The position numbers and the translations under genes were made by a program. From Baffinella frigidus (taxonomy: Eukaryota > Cryptophyceae > Cryptomonadales > Baffinellaceae), in the NCBI GenBank assembly GCA_026770585.1, contig MU646640.1:250085-275027 (forward strand): a stretch of 24,943 nucleotides of DNA, in the 5' to 3' direction. The notes beneath the pieces are model-generated. The model was not told where the DNA came from and did no database searches. It saw nothing but the letters and a program-made list of their open reading frames with translations. Of the stretch, positions 1 through 12,200 are shown piece after piece. Every line of letters begins with the position of its first letter. Within the stretch, counting starts at the first letter, position 1.

Positions 1-202
1 AGGGTGTGGGGTGTAGGGTGTACTGTGGTTTAGGGTTCAGGTTGCAGGGTTTAGGGTTTCAGGTTTTGTGTTTCGTGGTTAGGGTGCCGGGTTTAAGGTT
101 TCGTGTTTCGGGTTCAGGGTTCAGGGTGCAGGGTTCAGGGTTCAGGGTTCCATGGTTCGGGTTTAGGGTTCAGTGTTCAGGGTGTAGGGTGTTGGGGTTT
201 AC

Positions 203-255
203 GGGACGAGGAGGAGGGAAGAGAGGTCTTTGGAGAGGTGGATTAGTCGCGCCGC
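203..255 (-). CDS. calpain exon 16, provisional
   Basis: A 53-nt exon, phase 0 to 2, reading AARLIHLSKDLSSLLLV plus CC. It has acceptor ACCCCAG and donor GTAAACCCC. Alternating hydrophobics would suit a beta strand near the end of the C2L fold, but there is no diagnostic motif. It is the last exon before the window edge. Confidence 0.55.
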
Positions 256-3200
256 CTGGGGTTGGGGTTTAAGATTTAGGGTTGAGGGTTTGGTGTTTGG
301 GGTTTAGGTTTTAGGGTTTAGGGATTGGGGTTTGGTGTTTAGGGTTTGGTGTTTAGGGTTTAGGGTTTAGGGTTTAGGGTTTAGGGTTTAGGGTTTAGGG
401 TTTCGGGAATTAATCGATGAATCGTAATCGAATCAATAGATGATGCATGCATGCATCAATGATGCAATTCGTGAATACATCGACGAAACTTACCTTCTAC
501 AATGTACTCATTAATGCCATTCTTGTTAACGACGATTGCTACAAAATGATTTTTTATTGCTAGTATGATCCAATTGTGTAGTAGTTTTCGTTACAGGAAA
601 GGCATTCATGAATACATTCTCTGGGATGAAATCACAGATGGGAGGGCGGGCACCTCCCGCTTGTTCCAGAAGCGAGAGCGGCCGATAACCTGGGTTAGGT
701 TTAGGGTTTCGCGTTTCGCATTTCGTGATTTGGGCTTAGGGTTGTTGGGGTTTCGGCTTTCGAGTTTGGGGTTTCGGGTTTCGGGCTTCAGGTTTCGGGC
801 TTCGGGGTTTGGGTGCAGGGCTTAGTTTTCAAGGTTCGGCGTTCGGGGTTTAGCATGTAGGGTGTAGGGTGTGGGGGTTATGACCGTGTGGCGTCCCGTG
901 AGCAGCGGGGGTTAGGGTTTATGTTCCAGGTTTCACGGTGTAAGGTTTAGGGGTTCGGGTGTAGGGTGCAGGGGTGATGACCGTGTGGCGTCCTGGGAGG
1001 AGGGCGAGGGGGGAGTGCGCCTCACTCGCGTTGTTCGCCTTGATCACCGTAAGCCCAACCTGGGGGTTCAGTTTCGGGTTTCGGGTTTCGGGCTTCGGGT
1101 TGAGGTTTTGGGTGTTTTCGGGTTGAGGGTTGAGGGTTGAGGGTTGAGGTTTTGGGCGAAGGGTTTAGGGGTATAGGTTTTAGGGTGCAGGGTGTAGGGT
1201 TCAGGATTCAGGGTTCAGGATTCAGGGTTCAGGGTTTAGGGATTCGGGTTTGGGGTTTAGGTTTTAGGGTTTAGGGTTTGGGGGTTGGGTTTCAGGGTTT
1301 AGGGTTTAGGGTTTAGGGTTTAAGGTTTAGGGTTGGAGGTTTAGGGTTTGCTAATACAGGCCGGTTTGAGGTTTCGGGTTTAGGACCTGGGGGTAGGATA
1401 TGGCAAGCCTCAAGGACAGTGGCTACAAGGGTATCTCGCTCATAAGAAACCGACCCCCCCCCCTAGAACCACAATAGGGCCCTAGGCATAGGCCTACTGT
1501 AGGGTCCTAGGGGGGGCGGTTTCTTATGAGAGAGGTACCCCTGCATGCCTCCCGCTAAGTCCTCGAGGCTTTGGCTCCGTAGGGGTGGCGCTTTCTTATG
1601 AGCGAGGTTTCGGGGTTAGGACCTGGGGGTAGGATATGGCAGAGTCGGGGCCAAAATTCTCAAGTCAACCACGTCAGATCTTACGCGGATAAGGCGTCGG
1701 TTTCCCTCGATCTATCTGGCGTGGTACCGATCTGCACAGCCCTTTGCAGATCGTGTAGGCTATGCGATATTGTGCATTTTTGAAAACCTATTGTGGTATT
1801 GACTTGGTGTTTGGGAGAAGGTGACCTGGGGGTAGGATATGGCAGAGTCGGAGCCCTTGAGCTCCTTGCGCCGGTCCTTCTGCAAGACAGTCACCACCAC
1901 TGATACGTCCGCTCCTGCTCGGATCGTATGGGGTTTGGGGTTTAGGGTTTAGGGTGTATTGTTTCGGGGGTTACGGTCCTCCTGCAACACAGTCACCACC
2001 AGTGACACTACCACGTCCGCTCCTACTGGGATTACAGGACAACGTGAGGGGGGGCGAGGGTTCGGGCTTTAGAGTTTAGGAATTGGGTTCTAGGACGCCA
2101 CCAGTGACACTGCCACGTCCGCACCTGTTTGGGGTTTGGCGTTTGAGGTGAAGAGTGCAGAGTTTTAGGGTCCAGCGTTTGGGGGTTTAGGGGCCCTTGA
2201 GCTCCTTGCGCAGGTCCTTCTCCAAGACAGTCACCACCACTGATACGTTCGCGCCTGTAGGGAGGGTTTGGGGGTTGAGGTTTGGGGTGTATTTTTAGGG
2301 TTTGGAGTGTATTGTTTTAGGATTTTGTTTGTAGGGGTTGGGGTGTAGGGTTTAAGATTGTAGGGTTTAGGGTTTAGGGTTTAGGGTTCAGGGTTTAGGG
2401 TTTAGGGTTTAGGGTTCAGGGTTTAGGGTTGAGGGTTCAAGGGTTCAAGGGTTAGGGGTTATTGTCTAGGGTTTAGGGTTCAGGGTTTGGGGATTAGGGT
2501 CCAGAGATTAGGGTGCAGGATTTCGGTCTAGGGTTTAGGGGTTATTGTCAAAGGTTTAGGGTGTAGGGTTTAGAAATTTGATTTTGGAGCTTAGGGTAGG
2601 GGGTAGGGTGCAGGGTGCAGGGTGCAGGTTGCAGCACCAGATGAGAGAACGAAGGCGGGGTTGGTCCAGAAGGACGGAAAGTTGGAGCACCCGCCCGAGC
2701 GCTGTACCTCCACCTAGTTCGGTGGCTAGGGTTTAGGGTGCAGGAATTAGGGTGCAGGGCGCAGGGTGCAGGGTGCAGGTTTTCGGGTTTCGGGTTTCGG
2801 GTTTCGGTTCCAGGGTTTACGGTTTACGGTTTGGAGATTGGGCTTTCGGGTTTCGGGTTTCAGGTTTCGGGTTTCGGGTTTCGGGTTTCGGATTTCGGGT
2901 TGAGCACGGCAGCTGAGACGGCAGGCTAAACCCTACTTGCCAAACCCCAAACCCCAAACCATAGCAGAGGCGGCAGGCTCGGAAGGCGCGGACGAGAAGC
3001 ATACTTAGGGTTTGGGGGTTGGGCTTTAGGGGTTGGGATGTATGGTTTAGGGCTCAGGGTTTCGGCTGCATGGTCTTGGACGTATGGTTTGGGGGTTAGG
3101 GTTTCGGGTTTAGGGTTTCGGATTTAGGGTCTAGGGCTTAGGGTTTCGGGCTCCGGAGGCGCAGGCGGCCGGCCCACCACGGCCCATAATGTAGGGAGTA

Positions 3201-6200
3201 GGGCTTAGGGTCTAGGGTTCAGGGCAATTTGGACCGTAGCTGATGCGGCAGGTGCGGGGGGCGCGGACGAGAAGCAGATGTGCAGGCGGTTGAAGAACCC
3301 GTGGAAGTCACTCCTGGGTCAGGCTTTCGGGTTTCGGGTTTGGGGTTTCGGGTTTCGGGTTGAGGGTTGAGTGTTTAGGGTTGAGGGATGAGTGTTTGGG
3401 GTTAAGTGTTTAGGGTTTAGGTCAGGAGTTTGCCAGCTGTTTAGGGTTTAGGATTTAGGTCAGGAGTTTGCCAGCTGTTTAGGGTTTAGTGTTGAGGGTT
3501 GTGGGGTTAGGAGTTGGGGCCATCAAACTTCCCCCCAGGAGACATCCGGGTTCGCGCAGCACTGCCCTAGTCCAACCCCGAGGTTTGGAGAGAAAACACT
3601 TGCACCAGGGCGTCCTGCTTCAAGATTCAGGGTTTCGGGTCTTGAGTTCGGGTTCAGGGTCAAAGGTTTAGGGGTTTGGTTTTAAGGTGTATGGTGTAGG
3701 GTGTAGGGTGTAGGGTGTAGGGTGTAGGGTGTGGGGTGTCTGGATGCCGCCTTGTCGTCTAGGGTTTAGGGTGTAAGGTTTTGAGACTGGGTGTGCACCA
3801 GGGCATCCTGGTTGAAGGTTTCGGGTTTCGGGTTTCGGGGTTTGGGTCGAGGGTTTAGGGTTTAGGGTTTAGGGTGCAGGTTGTAGGGTTTAGGTTTTTC
3901 AGAAAACACAGTTCCGGGTTTAGGGTGTAGGGTGTAGGATTTAGGGACTGGGCGTTGACCAGGGCATCCAGAAGGCCCCGTCCCCCTCCGCGTCCTCCCT
4001 CCCCGCTCTATCCTCGTCCCTGGGGATTGGGGTTTGGAGATTAGGGGTTAGGGGTTGGGGTTTGAGGCTCCGGGTTTCGGGTGCGGGGTTTCAGGTTTGG
4101 GGACTGGGGTTTGGGGTTTAGGGATCAGGGTTCAGGAATTAGGGTTTAGGGTTCAGGGTTTAGGATTTGGGGTTTAGGGCTTAGGGTTTAGGGTTGAGGG
4201 TTGAGGGTTTAGGGTTTAGGGTTTAGGGATTGGGGTTTAGAGTTGAGGGTTTAGGGTCTAGGGTTTAGGGTCTAGGGTCTAGGGTTTAGGGTTTAGACTG
4301 GAGGTCCTTCCACTTGGCAGACCGCGCGCCGAGCGGCCCCGATTCATCATTTTGGGTACAGGGTGTAGGCATGAGGGTTTAGGGTTTAGGGTTTAGGGTT
4401 CGCGGGTTTTTTTAGACCGGGGCGTTTTCGACCGGTGCAGGTTTTAGGAGGTTTTACGGGGGGGAATACCGGAGGTCTTTCCACTTGGGAGATCGCGCGC
4501 AGAGCGGGCCCGTCCAGCCGCCCTCACCACCCCACGGATTCCGCACGCGCACCGCACAGACCTCCTCCTTGCCCTGAGAGGGCACAGCTGTGTTAGGAGG
4601 AGTTGCCTCGAAGTTGCTGTCGAGGACACCCGAACTCCTAGAGACATTGCGCGTTGGGCTACCCGTCAAATGCTCTCACCCTGAATGAAGCTGTGCCCTG
4701 TCCACATTTTTTAGGGTTTAGAGTTGATGGTTTCGCAATGAGAACCCCACCTCCCCACCCCACGGGTTCCGCACCCGCCCCGCACAGACCTCCTCCTTGC
4801 CCTGTACCACCAGCCCTCCGAGGCGGACCCAATCGAGGCTGGAGCATGCGCCCATTCCTTGGGCGGCACCTTCGAAAACGAATGCGCCACCCGAGGAATT
4901 AGCGCTAAACAATCGTCGATTTGGTCCGCTTCGCAGGGCTGGTGGTAGGGTTTAGGGTCTAGGGTTTAGGCGAGCCAGGTGTCTCGTTTCGAGGGGGTTT
5001 GACGGTGTCCTGGCTTTAGGGTTTAGGGGTTCAGGTTTAGGGTTCAGGGTTTAGGGTTTTGAGGTTTAGGGTTGAGGGTCTAGGGTTTAGGGCTTAGGAT
5101 TTAGGGTTTAGGGTTTAGGGTTTCGGGTTTAGGTTTCATGCTTTCATGATTGAGCGATTGGCGTTCAGCATTCATGATTCATGATTTAGGGTTTAGGGTT
5201 TAGGGTTTATGGTGCAGGGTGTATGGTTTAGGGTTCAAGGAGCACGCCTGTCTGGTTAGGGTCTTGCGGAACACCCTTGCGTCGAGCACAGAGTACGCGT
5301 GGTTTCATCCCCCCAGGCATTTTAATTCAATGCTCGAAATGCATACTTTTGGCGTCAGAAGTTGCCAGAAATTGCCAATTTGGCCACTTCAGGCAGAATG
5401 TGATGCCACAAGTATGCATTTCGAGCATTTGATTTAAATGCATGTGGGGATGAGGTTCTGCATCAGCCCAGTCACCCCCGGGTTTCGGGTTTCGGGTTCA
5501 TGGTTTAGCGTTCATGGCTCAGCGTTCATGGTTCAGGGTTGATGGTGGAGGATGTGTAGGATGAATTCCACGTGGAGGGTGTTTAGAAAACCATTTTCTT
5601 GCAGAACACTGGTTCTGCATCAACCCAGTCGCATTCAGGCTTCCGAGTTCGTGTTTCGGGTCTCGCCGCTTTCTTATGTTTTAGAGTTTAGGATTTGGGT
5701 ACCGTTTTCTTGCGGAACACCCTTGCGTCGAGAACAGAGTACGCGTGGTTCTGCATCAACCCCGTTGCCCCCGCCTGCTGCCCGCCTGGTTGAGAGTTGA
5801 GGGTTGAGGGTTGATGGTTGAGGGATGAGGTCTTAGGATGTCTGCATGGGTGCCTGGTCCCCGCCGAGGGCAAACGGTGCGTAGTTAGTAGGTTGGTCAC
5901 TTTCCACTAGGCCTAGGACCTGTTTACAGGGACTTTAAGAGGTTAATAGAGAAGAAGAAGAAGAAGAAGAAGAAAAAGAAGAAAAAGAAGAAGGGGTCTA
6001 GAGTCTAGGGTTAGGGTTCGGGGTTTAGGGTTTAAGGTTTAGGAATCAGGGGTAAGGGTTCATGGTTCAGAGAGATAGCTGCGTTCTTGAAACCCAAAAC
6101 CACCAAACCACCAACACCCAAACCCCAAAACACCAAAACACCAACCCCCAAAACCCAAAACACCAAACCACCAACCCCAAAACACCAAAACACCAAAACA

Positions 6201-9200
6201 CCAACCCCCAACCCCCGAAACCCCAAACCGCCAACCCCCAAACCACCAAACCACCAACCCCCAAACCACCAAACCACCAACCCCCAAACCCCAAAACACC
6301 AAAACACCAAAACACCAACCCCCAAAACCCAAAACACCAAATCCCCAACCCCAAAACACCAAAACACCAAAACACCAACCCCAAAATCCCAAAACACCAA
6401 AACACCAACCCCCAACCCCGAAACCCCAAACCGCCAACCGCCAACCCCCCAAACCACCAACCCCCAAACCCCCAAACACCAAACCACCACCCCCCAAACC
6501 CCAACCCCCCAAAACACCAACACCCAAACTCCAAAACACCAAACCACCAACCCCAAACCCCAAACCACCAAACCACCAAACTACCAACCCCCAAACCCCA
6601 GACCACCAAACCACCAACCCCCAAACCCCAAACCATCAAACAACCAACCCCCCAACCTCAGACCACCAAACCACCAACCCCAAACCTGCGCCCAGCTAGA
6701 GAGTCACCTACCAGAGAGTTGTCACATATCATGCAGACTGTTCAGTGCGTGTAGGAAGGCTTTCAGTGTGTAGCTCTACAAAAAAAAGGAGTAACACGCT
6801 GACGGAGCCTGCGGCGCACCTTTCAAAGAAAACACCCCAAACCCCAAACCTCAACCCCCAACCCCCAACCCGCAACCCCCCACACCTTTCAAAGAGAAGC
6901 GCGCGCAAGCCACGAGGCTCTCGGCGCCCTCCCTTCTCCGCGAGACGTGTTGCCGCACCTCCTCCCAGAGCCTGCCTGACTTGATGTCCGCAACCGTGTC
7001 CGCCGCCTGAACCGTTCGGCACCAGGTTTGGGGTTTGGGGTTTGGGGTTTGGGGTTTGGGGTTTGGGGTTTGGGACTTGGGGATGATTGGGGTTTGGGGA
7101 TTGGGGGTTGGGGTTTGGAGTTTGGGAGATTTAGGGTTTCGGGCGTGGTAAGTTGCGAGGAGAGATCACTAACCACTTAGAAGCCACCTAGGTCTTCACG
7201 GATGCAGCTCATCTAAACGATGTGTACAAGAATCTTATCCATCTGTGTTAGATTCTAACCGCATTTCCCCCGAGAATCCGGGGGAAAATATCTTCAGTCG
7301 CTGCTAAGTGGATTGCAGGGGGGGGATACCTCGAGGGGTGAGGGTTGAGGGGTTAGTTTTTAGGGGTTGGGGTTGAGGGGGAGGTGCCTTGAGGTTGTGG
7401 ACGATGACGGGGCATCCAGTCAGATCATACAGCGCCTCCGCGGTATTCCTATATATATATAACACATATGAATATCATGTGACCTATAAATCATAACTAC
7501 ATATTATATACATATATTATCTATATCACCCATATATATTATTATTATTATTATATTTATAGAAGGAGGGGAGGTGCCTCGAGGTTGTAGTCCAGGACGG
7601 GGCATCCCGTGAGGTCATACAGCGCCTCCGCAGTATTCCCCCCCCTGGTTCGGGGGTTAGGGTTGAGGAATCTCTAACCCCGAAACCCGAAACCCGAAAC
7701 GCCCGTGAGATTATACAGCGTTTATCCAAACCGCGGAGGCGTCCGTGAGATTGAAACGCCCGTGAGATGATACATACTCGCCACAACTTTAAAACGCTCT
7801 GGTACACAAGGTTGTAAATTTAAAATGCTCTGGCACACAACATTCTAAATGTGAAGTCAGGTTGTACAGCGCCTCCGTGATGTCATAATATATATAATAT
7901 ATGTAGTTATTATATAAAGGTCATATAATATTTATAGTTGTAATATGTATATGAATACCGCGGAGGCGCTGTATGATTTGACCCGCCCCCCTGCAAACCC
8001 GCAGGGGGGTTCAGAGCACATCGGTGGCTAATACAATCCCCATAAAATGTCGATTGTAAACTCGGGGGCGTGGAACAACTTTAAAACACTCGGTACACAA
8101 GGTTGTAAATTTAAAATACTCCGGTACACAACGATGTAAAATTTGGCAGCCCGTCAAATCATACAGCGCCTCCGCAGTGCCCCCCCCCCTGCAAACTCGA
8201 CACAATTCGATTGTAAACGCAAGGGCGTGGTACAACTTTAAAACACCCTGGTACACAACGTTGTAAATTTTAACATGCTGTGTTTCAAAACTCTTTAGGA
8301 ACGATCACGGTTCAGGTAATAAAGTACAAACTCGCCACAAGTCGATTGTAAACTCGAAATCGTGGTACACATCTAAAACACTGCAAAACGTTGTAAAATT
8401 TAAAATGCTGGGGTACAAAACGTTTTGCCCTCTACAACGCTGTGGTACAAAACGTTTCACCCTTAAAACGCAGTTGTACAACAGAATTACCGCAGAGCAG
8501 CGAAGGAGCCGTACTTCTTCGCGAGAGCCTTTTCGACAACCTGCACCCAGAAGCCCTGTGGCGCCCTGGTTGAGGGTTGAGGGTTTAGGGTGTGGGGTGT
8601 AGGGTGTGGGGTTCAGGATTCTAAGGTTTAGGGTTTAGGGTTGAGGCACCCAGAAGCCCTGCGGCGCCCTGCGAAATGGAGAGGCCTTTATCGACACCAA
8701 ACGGAGAGAGCCTTTCATTTATAAGAGAGAGAGAGCATTGTGTCAATGCCAAAAGAGAGAGAGAGAGCCCATTATTAATTGATACCAACAATAGTAAGCC
8801 TTTTATTGATACCAAAGCGAGAGAGCCGTTTATCAACACCAACACAGGCGCCATGGATGCACCCCCACAGAGGTTTGGTGCTGCTCAGACAGGATGATGT
8901 GTACGAAGGGAGACAGGGGGTGAAAATGGGGCGGGTGCTCTCCTTGCAAGCCACGCGCACTCTTCAAACCCTCAACCCTCACCCCTCAACTCTAAACCTT
9001 GCACCCTGAATCCTGAACCCTGAACCCTGAAAACCTGAGCCCTACCCCCTACCCACTACCCCCTACCCCTAACCCACTACCCCCTAAACGCTCACCCCTG
9101 TGGATCTGCAGTACGCGAAAATGGGGTGGCGGGAGCATCACGTGCACTCTACCCTAAAACCCTAATCCTTCAGCCCTAACCCCTAAATCCTAAGCCCTAT

Positions 9201-12200
9201 ACGGAGATTTATGGTGTCTTGAGGGTTGAGGCCCGAGCGGGAAGCAGGACCTGCAGTGCGCGAAAATGGGGCGGCGCGTGCCTCTCTTGCATGGCACACG
9301 CAGGTCCACAACCACCACATCCTTCTCTCCCCGCTCCCAAAGAGTCACCTGATTCAGGATTTTGGGTGTCGGTTTTGAGGTGTCGGTTTTAGGGTTGACT
9401 TCTTTTGGGTCACCTGGTGTGGGGTTTGGGGTGTGGGTTTGGGGTTTGGGGTGCATCTCTTGCACGGCACGCGTAGGTCCACAACCACCACATCCTTCTC
9501 CCCTCTGTCCCAAAGCGTCACCTTGAGGGTGTGGGGTTCGGGGGTTAGGTTTTCGGTGTAGGGTCTCCGAAACCCTGGTTAGGGTTTAGGGTGTCCGAAA
9601 CCCTAAGGGTGCTTCTCTTGCACAGGACCAACTGGTCGACTTCCCGCACATCTTCTACCCCTCTGTCCCAGAGCGTCACCTGATGCAGGACTTTGGGTGT
9701 AGGTTTTGAGGTGTAGGTTTTAGGTTTGACTTCTTTTGGGGCACCTGGTGTGGGGTTTGGGGTGTGGGTTTGGGGGGTGGGGTGCATCTCTTGAACGGGA
9801 CTCGCAGGTCCACAACTACCACGTCCTTCTCCCCTCTGTCCCAAAGTGTCACCTTCAGGGTGTGGGCTGTAGGGGTCAGGTTTTCGGTGTATGGTTTAGG
9901 GGTTTGCTGGGTGAGTGTTCAGTGTTCCACGACTCGCGAAGAGAGGGTCCCAGAGGGTTTCAGATTAGAGATCGCGGTTTTGGGGTTTGAGTTTCGGATT
10001 AGAGATCACGGTTTCGGGGTCCGCGGTTTAGGGTCTGAAATCCTCCTCATATCTGTCGGTTATGAAGATGTCTGTGTACCGAGAAATTGTTGGATTTCAC
10101 CTGCGCGCGGCCGGCAGCGAGGTCTTGTTCGGTTGTCGTTGCGAAAAGCTTCTGAACCTGGGAGAGAGAGAAAAAAATCCCTGTGTTAATATTTGAGAGA
10201 GAGAGAGAGAGAGAGACCTTCATTAATACACGCTAGAGAGAAAGAAAGAGAGAGAGAGAGACCTTCATTAATACACGCTAGAGAGAGAGAGAGAGAGAGA
10301 CCTCTATTAATACCGCACCAGAGAGAGAACCCGTTATCCACACAGACGGATGTGTACCAGAAACTCAGCATATCTACTTGAGAATAGTCTGCCAACCCAA
10401 GTGAGGCAGAACTGGGATTCGTCGCGTCCCCTACCACACGAAATCTGCTTCCAAGCCCCTGTGTGGTGTAGGGGCTTCAAAGGAGATTTCGACCAGAAAT
10501 CTTCCGCATATCTATCGATTATTAAGAAGTCTGTGTACCGAGAAATTCTTAATTGGTACCACGAAAATAAACGGATCGATCTGCAAAGGCCACCGTGTGG
10601 AATACCAAACAAAGCAGGTACGAAACAGGCCGTCGCGAGAGGATGCAAGGAGGGTCTAGGGTGCAGGGTTCTGGGTTTCTGGTGTAGGGGTCACGGATTG
10701 GGGATTGTGTTTCCAAGGTTTGGGGCTCAGGGTTTAGGGATCACGGAGTAGTGATTAGGGTTTAGGGCTTAGTGTTTAGCGTTGAGTGTTTAGGGGTTGG
10801 TATTTAGAGGTTGGGGTTTAGGGTTTAGGGTTAAGGGTTTAGGGTTTAGGGTTAAGGGTTTAGGGTTTAGGGTTTAGGGTTTAGAGTTCAGAACCAGGCC
10901 GTGGCGAGACGAGGCGAGGAGGGTCCACTCAGCAGCGACCGAAGACATTTTCCCCATGATTCTCGGGGGAAATGCGGTTGGAATCCAATGCAAATGGATA
11001 AGATTCTAGTACCAATCGTTTAGATTGACTGCATCTGTGAAGACCCCGGTGGCTGCTAAGTGGCTAGGGCTTAGGGTGTCGGGTTTTGGGTTTCGGGTCT
11101 AGGGTTCAGGGATTCGGGTTTAGGGTTGGGATTTTAGGATTTAATGTTTAACATTTGGGGTTTATGGGGTCGGAACCAGGGCGTGGCGGGACGAGGCGAG
11201 GAGGGTCTAGGGGTTTCGAGTTTCGGGTTTCTGGTATCGGGTGTTGGGTATCGGGTATCGGGTGTAATATTTGGGGTTGAGAGAACCAGGGCGTGGCGGG
11301 ACGAGGCGAGGAGGGTGAGGGCGGACGCCACGTAGCAGTCATCAAGCTCCCCCTCGAGCACGTCTCCGGCCGAGACCTGCCGAAACGTTGCATCACGGCT
11401 ATGTCATGACTCCTAAATCCATCATCCCCAAACCCCACACCCGAAAACCCAATACTTAATACCGAATACCCTGGGGATGAGTGATTAGGGTGTAGGTATT
11501 TAGCAGCCGGCAAGCTCCCCCTCGAGCATGACCCCGGGTGAGACCTGGCGGGGTGTTTGGGGTTTGGGGTTTAGCGGTTAGGCTAATGAGTCCCTCTAAG
11601 TTTGGGGTGTAGGGTTTCGGGGTTGGGGTTTTGGATCTAGGGTTCATAGTGGAGGACACGAGAGGAGGCGAGGAGGGTGAGGGCCCATCGACCCTCACGA
11701 TTCGACCCAATCATCGATTTTAGACTTGAGATTTACCATTGCAGAGACCCCAGATCCGGGGTCTCTGCAAGGGTGAATCAAGGGTAAATCTACAATCTAC
11801 AATCTAAAATCGACGATTTGGTCCAATCGTGAGGGCTGGTGGTTCCAGTACGGCGCCGGGGGAGACCGGCCGAAGCATTCCGTTAACCAATGAAACCTCA
11901 GCCTGCTAACTAGTCACGCGACTATTTACGATACCTGCCGAAAAGGGTTGAGGGGGTCGGGGTTTACAGGGTAGTTAGCGATACGGCGTCGGGCTGTTGG
12001 CTGTGTCGGCTGGAAGGCGTGACCCCTGATCCGAAGAGCGTAGCCTGCACCCGAACCCGAACCCTGAACCCGAACCCTGAACCCTGGAGCGCTAAACCCT
12101 GAATCCGAAGAGATCTGCTGGAGGGCGATGCAGAGTTCCTCGCATCAAACGGAATGGATAGCAGCTTTCTCTCGCAAGTGGTTAGTTGGCTGTGTCGGGA

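Larger units (their letters stand above)
1386..2257 (-). pseudogene. copies of calpain C2L exon 13 on both sides
   Basis: Upstream: 2190-2257 (NVSVVVTVLEKDLRKELKG), 2095-2134 (GADVAVSLVA) and 1974-2034 (ADVVVSLVVTVLQ). Downstream: 1622-1646 and 1386-1406 repeat SAISYPQ plus donor GTCC. The intact exon at 1826-1914 lies between the two sets. Confidence 0.85.
10036..10549. repeat. intron repeat with GTGTACCGAGAAATT, three copies
   Basis: 10036-10093 and 10494-10549 share CATATCTNTCGNTTAT-AAGANGTCTGTGTACCGAGAAATT; 10346-10385 shares a shorter part (CAGCATATCTACTTGAGA, GTGTACCAGAAA). The copies lie on both sides of calpain exon 3. The minus-strand reading RYTD..I.DRY.EDF is open in two copies but does not fit splice phases. 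Confidence 0.6.

Noticed and set aside
6032-6773. Five overlapping ORFs of 179-230 codons on both strands
   Set aside because: They are low-complexity readings (PKHQNTNPQ; GVLVFWCFG) of the A/C-only minisatellite, which has no stop codons in several frames. They show no protein-like composition.
10036-10549. RYTD..I.DRY.EDF frames as an extra calpain exon
   Set aside because: The frame is open in two copies, but splice phases do not fit, and the exon at 10101-10157 already fills the gap in phase. Treated as an intron repeat.
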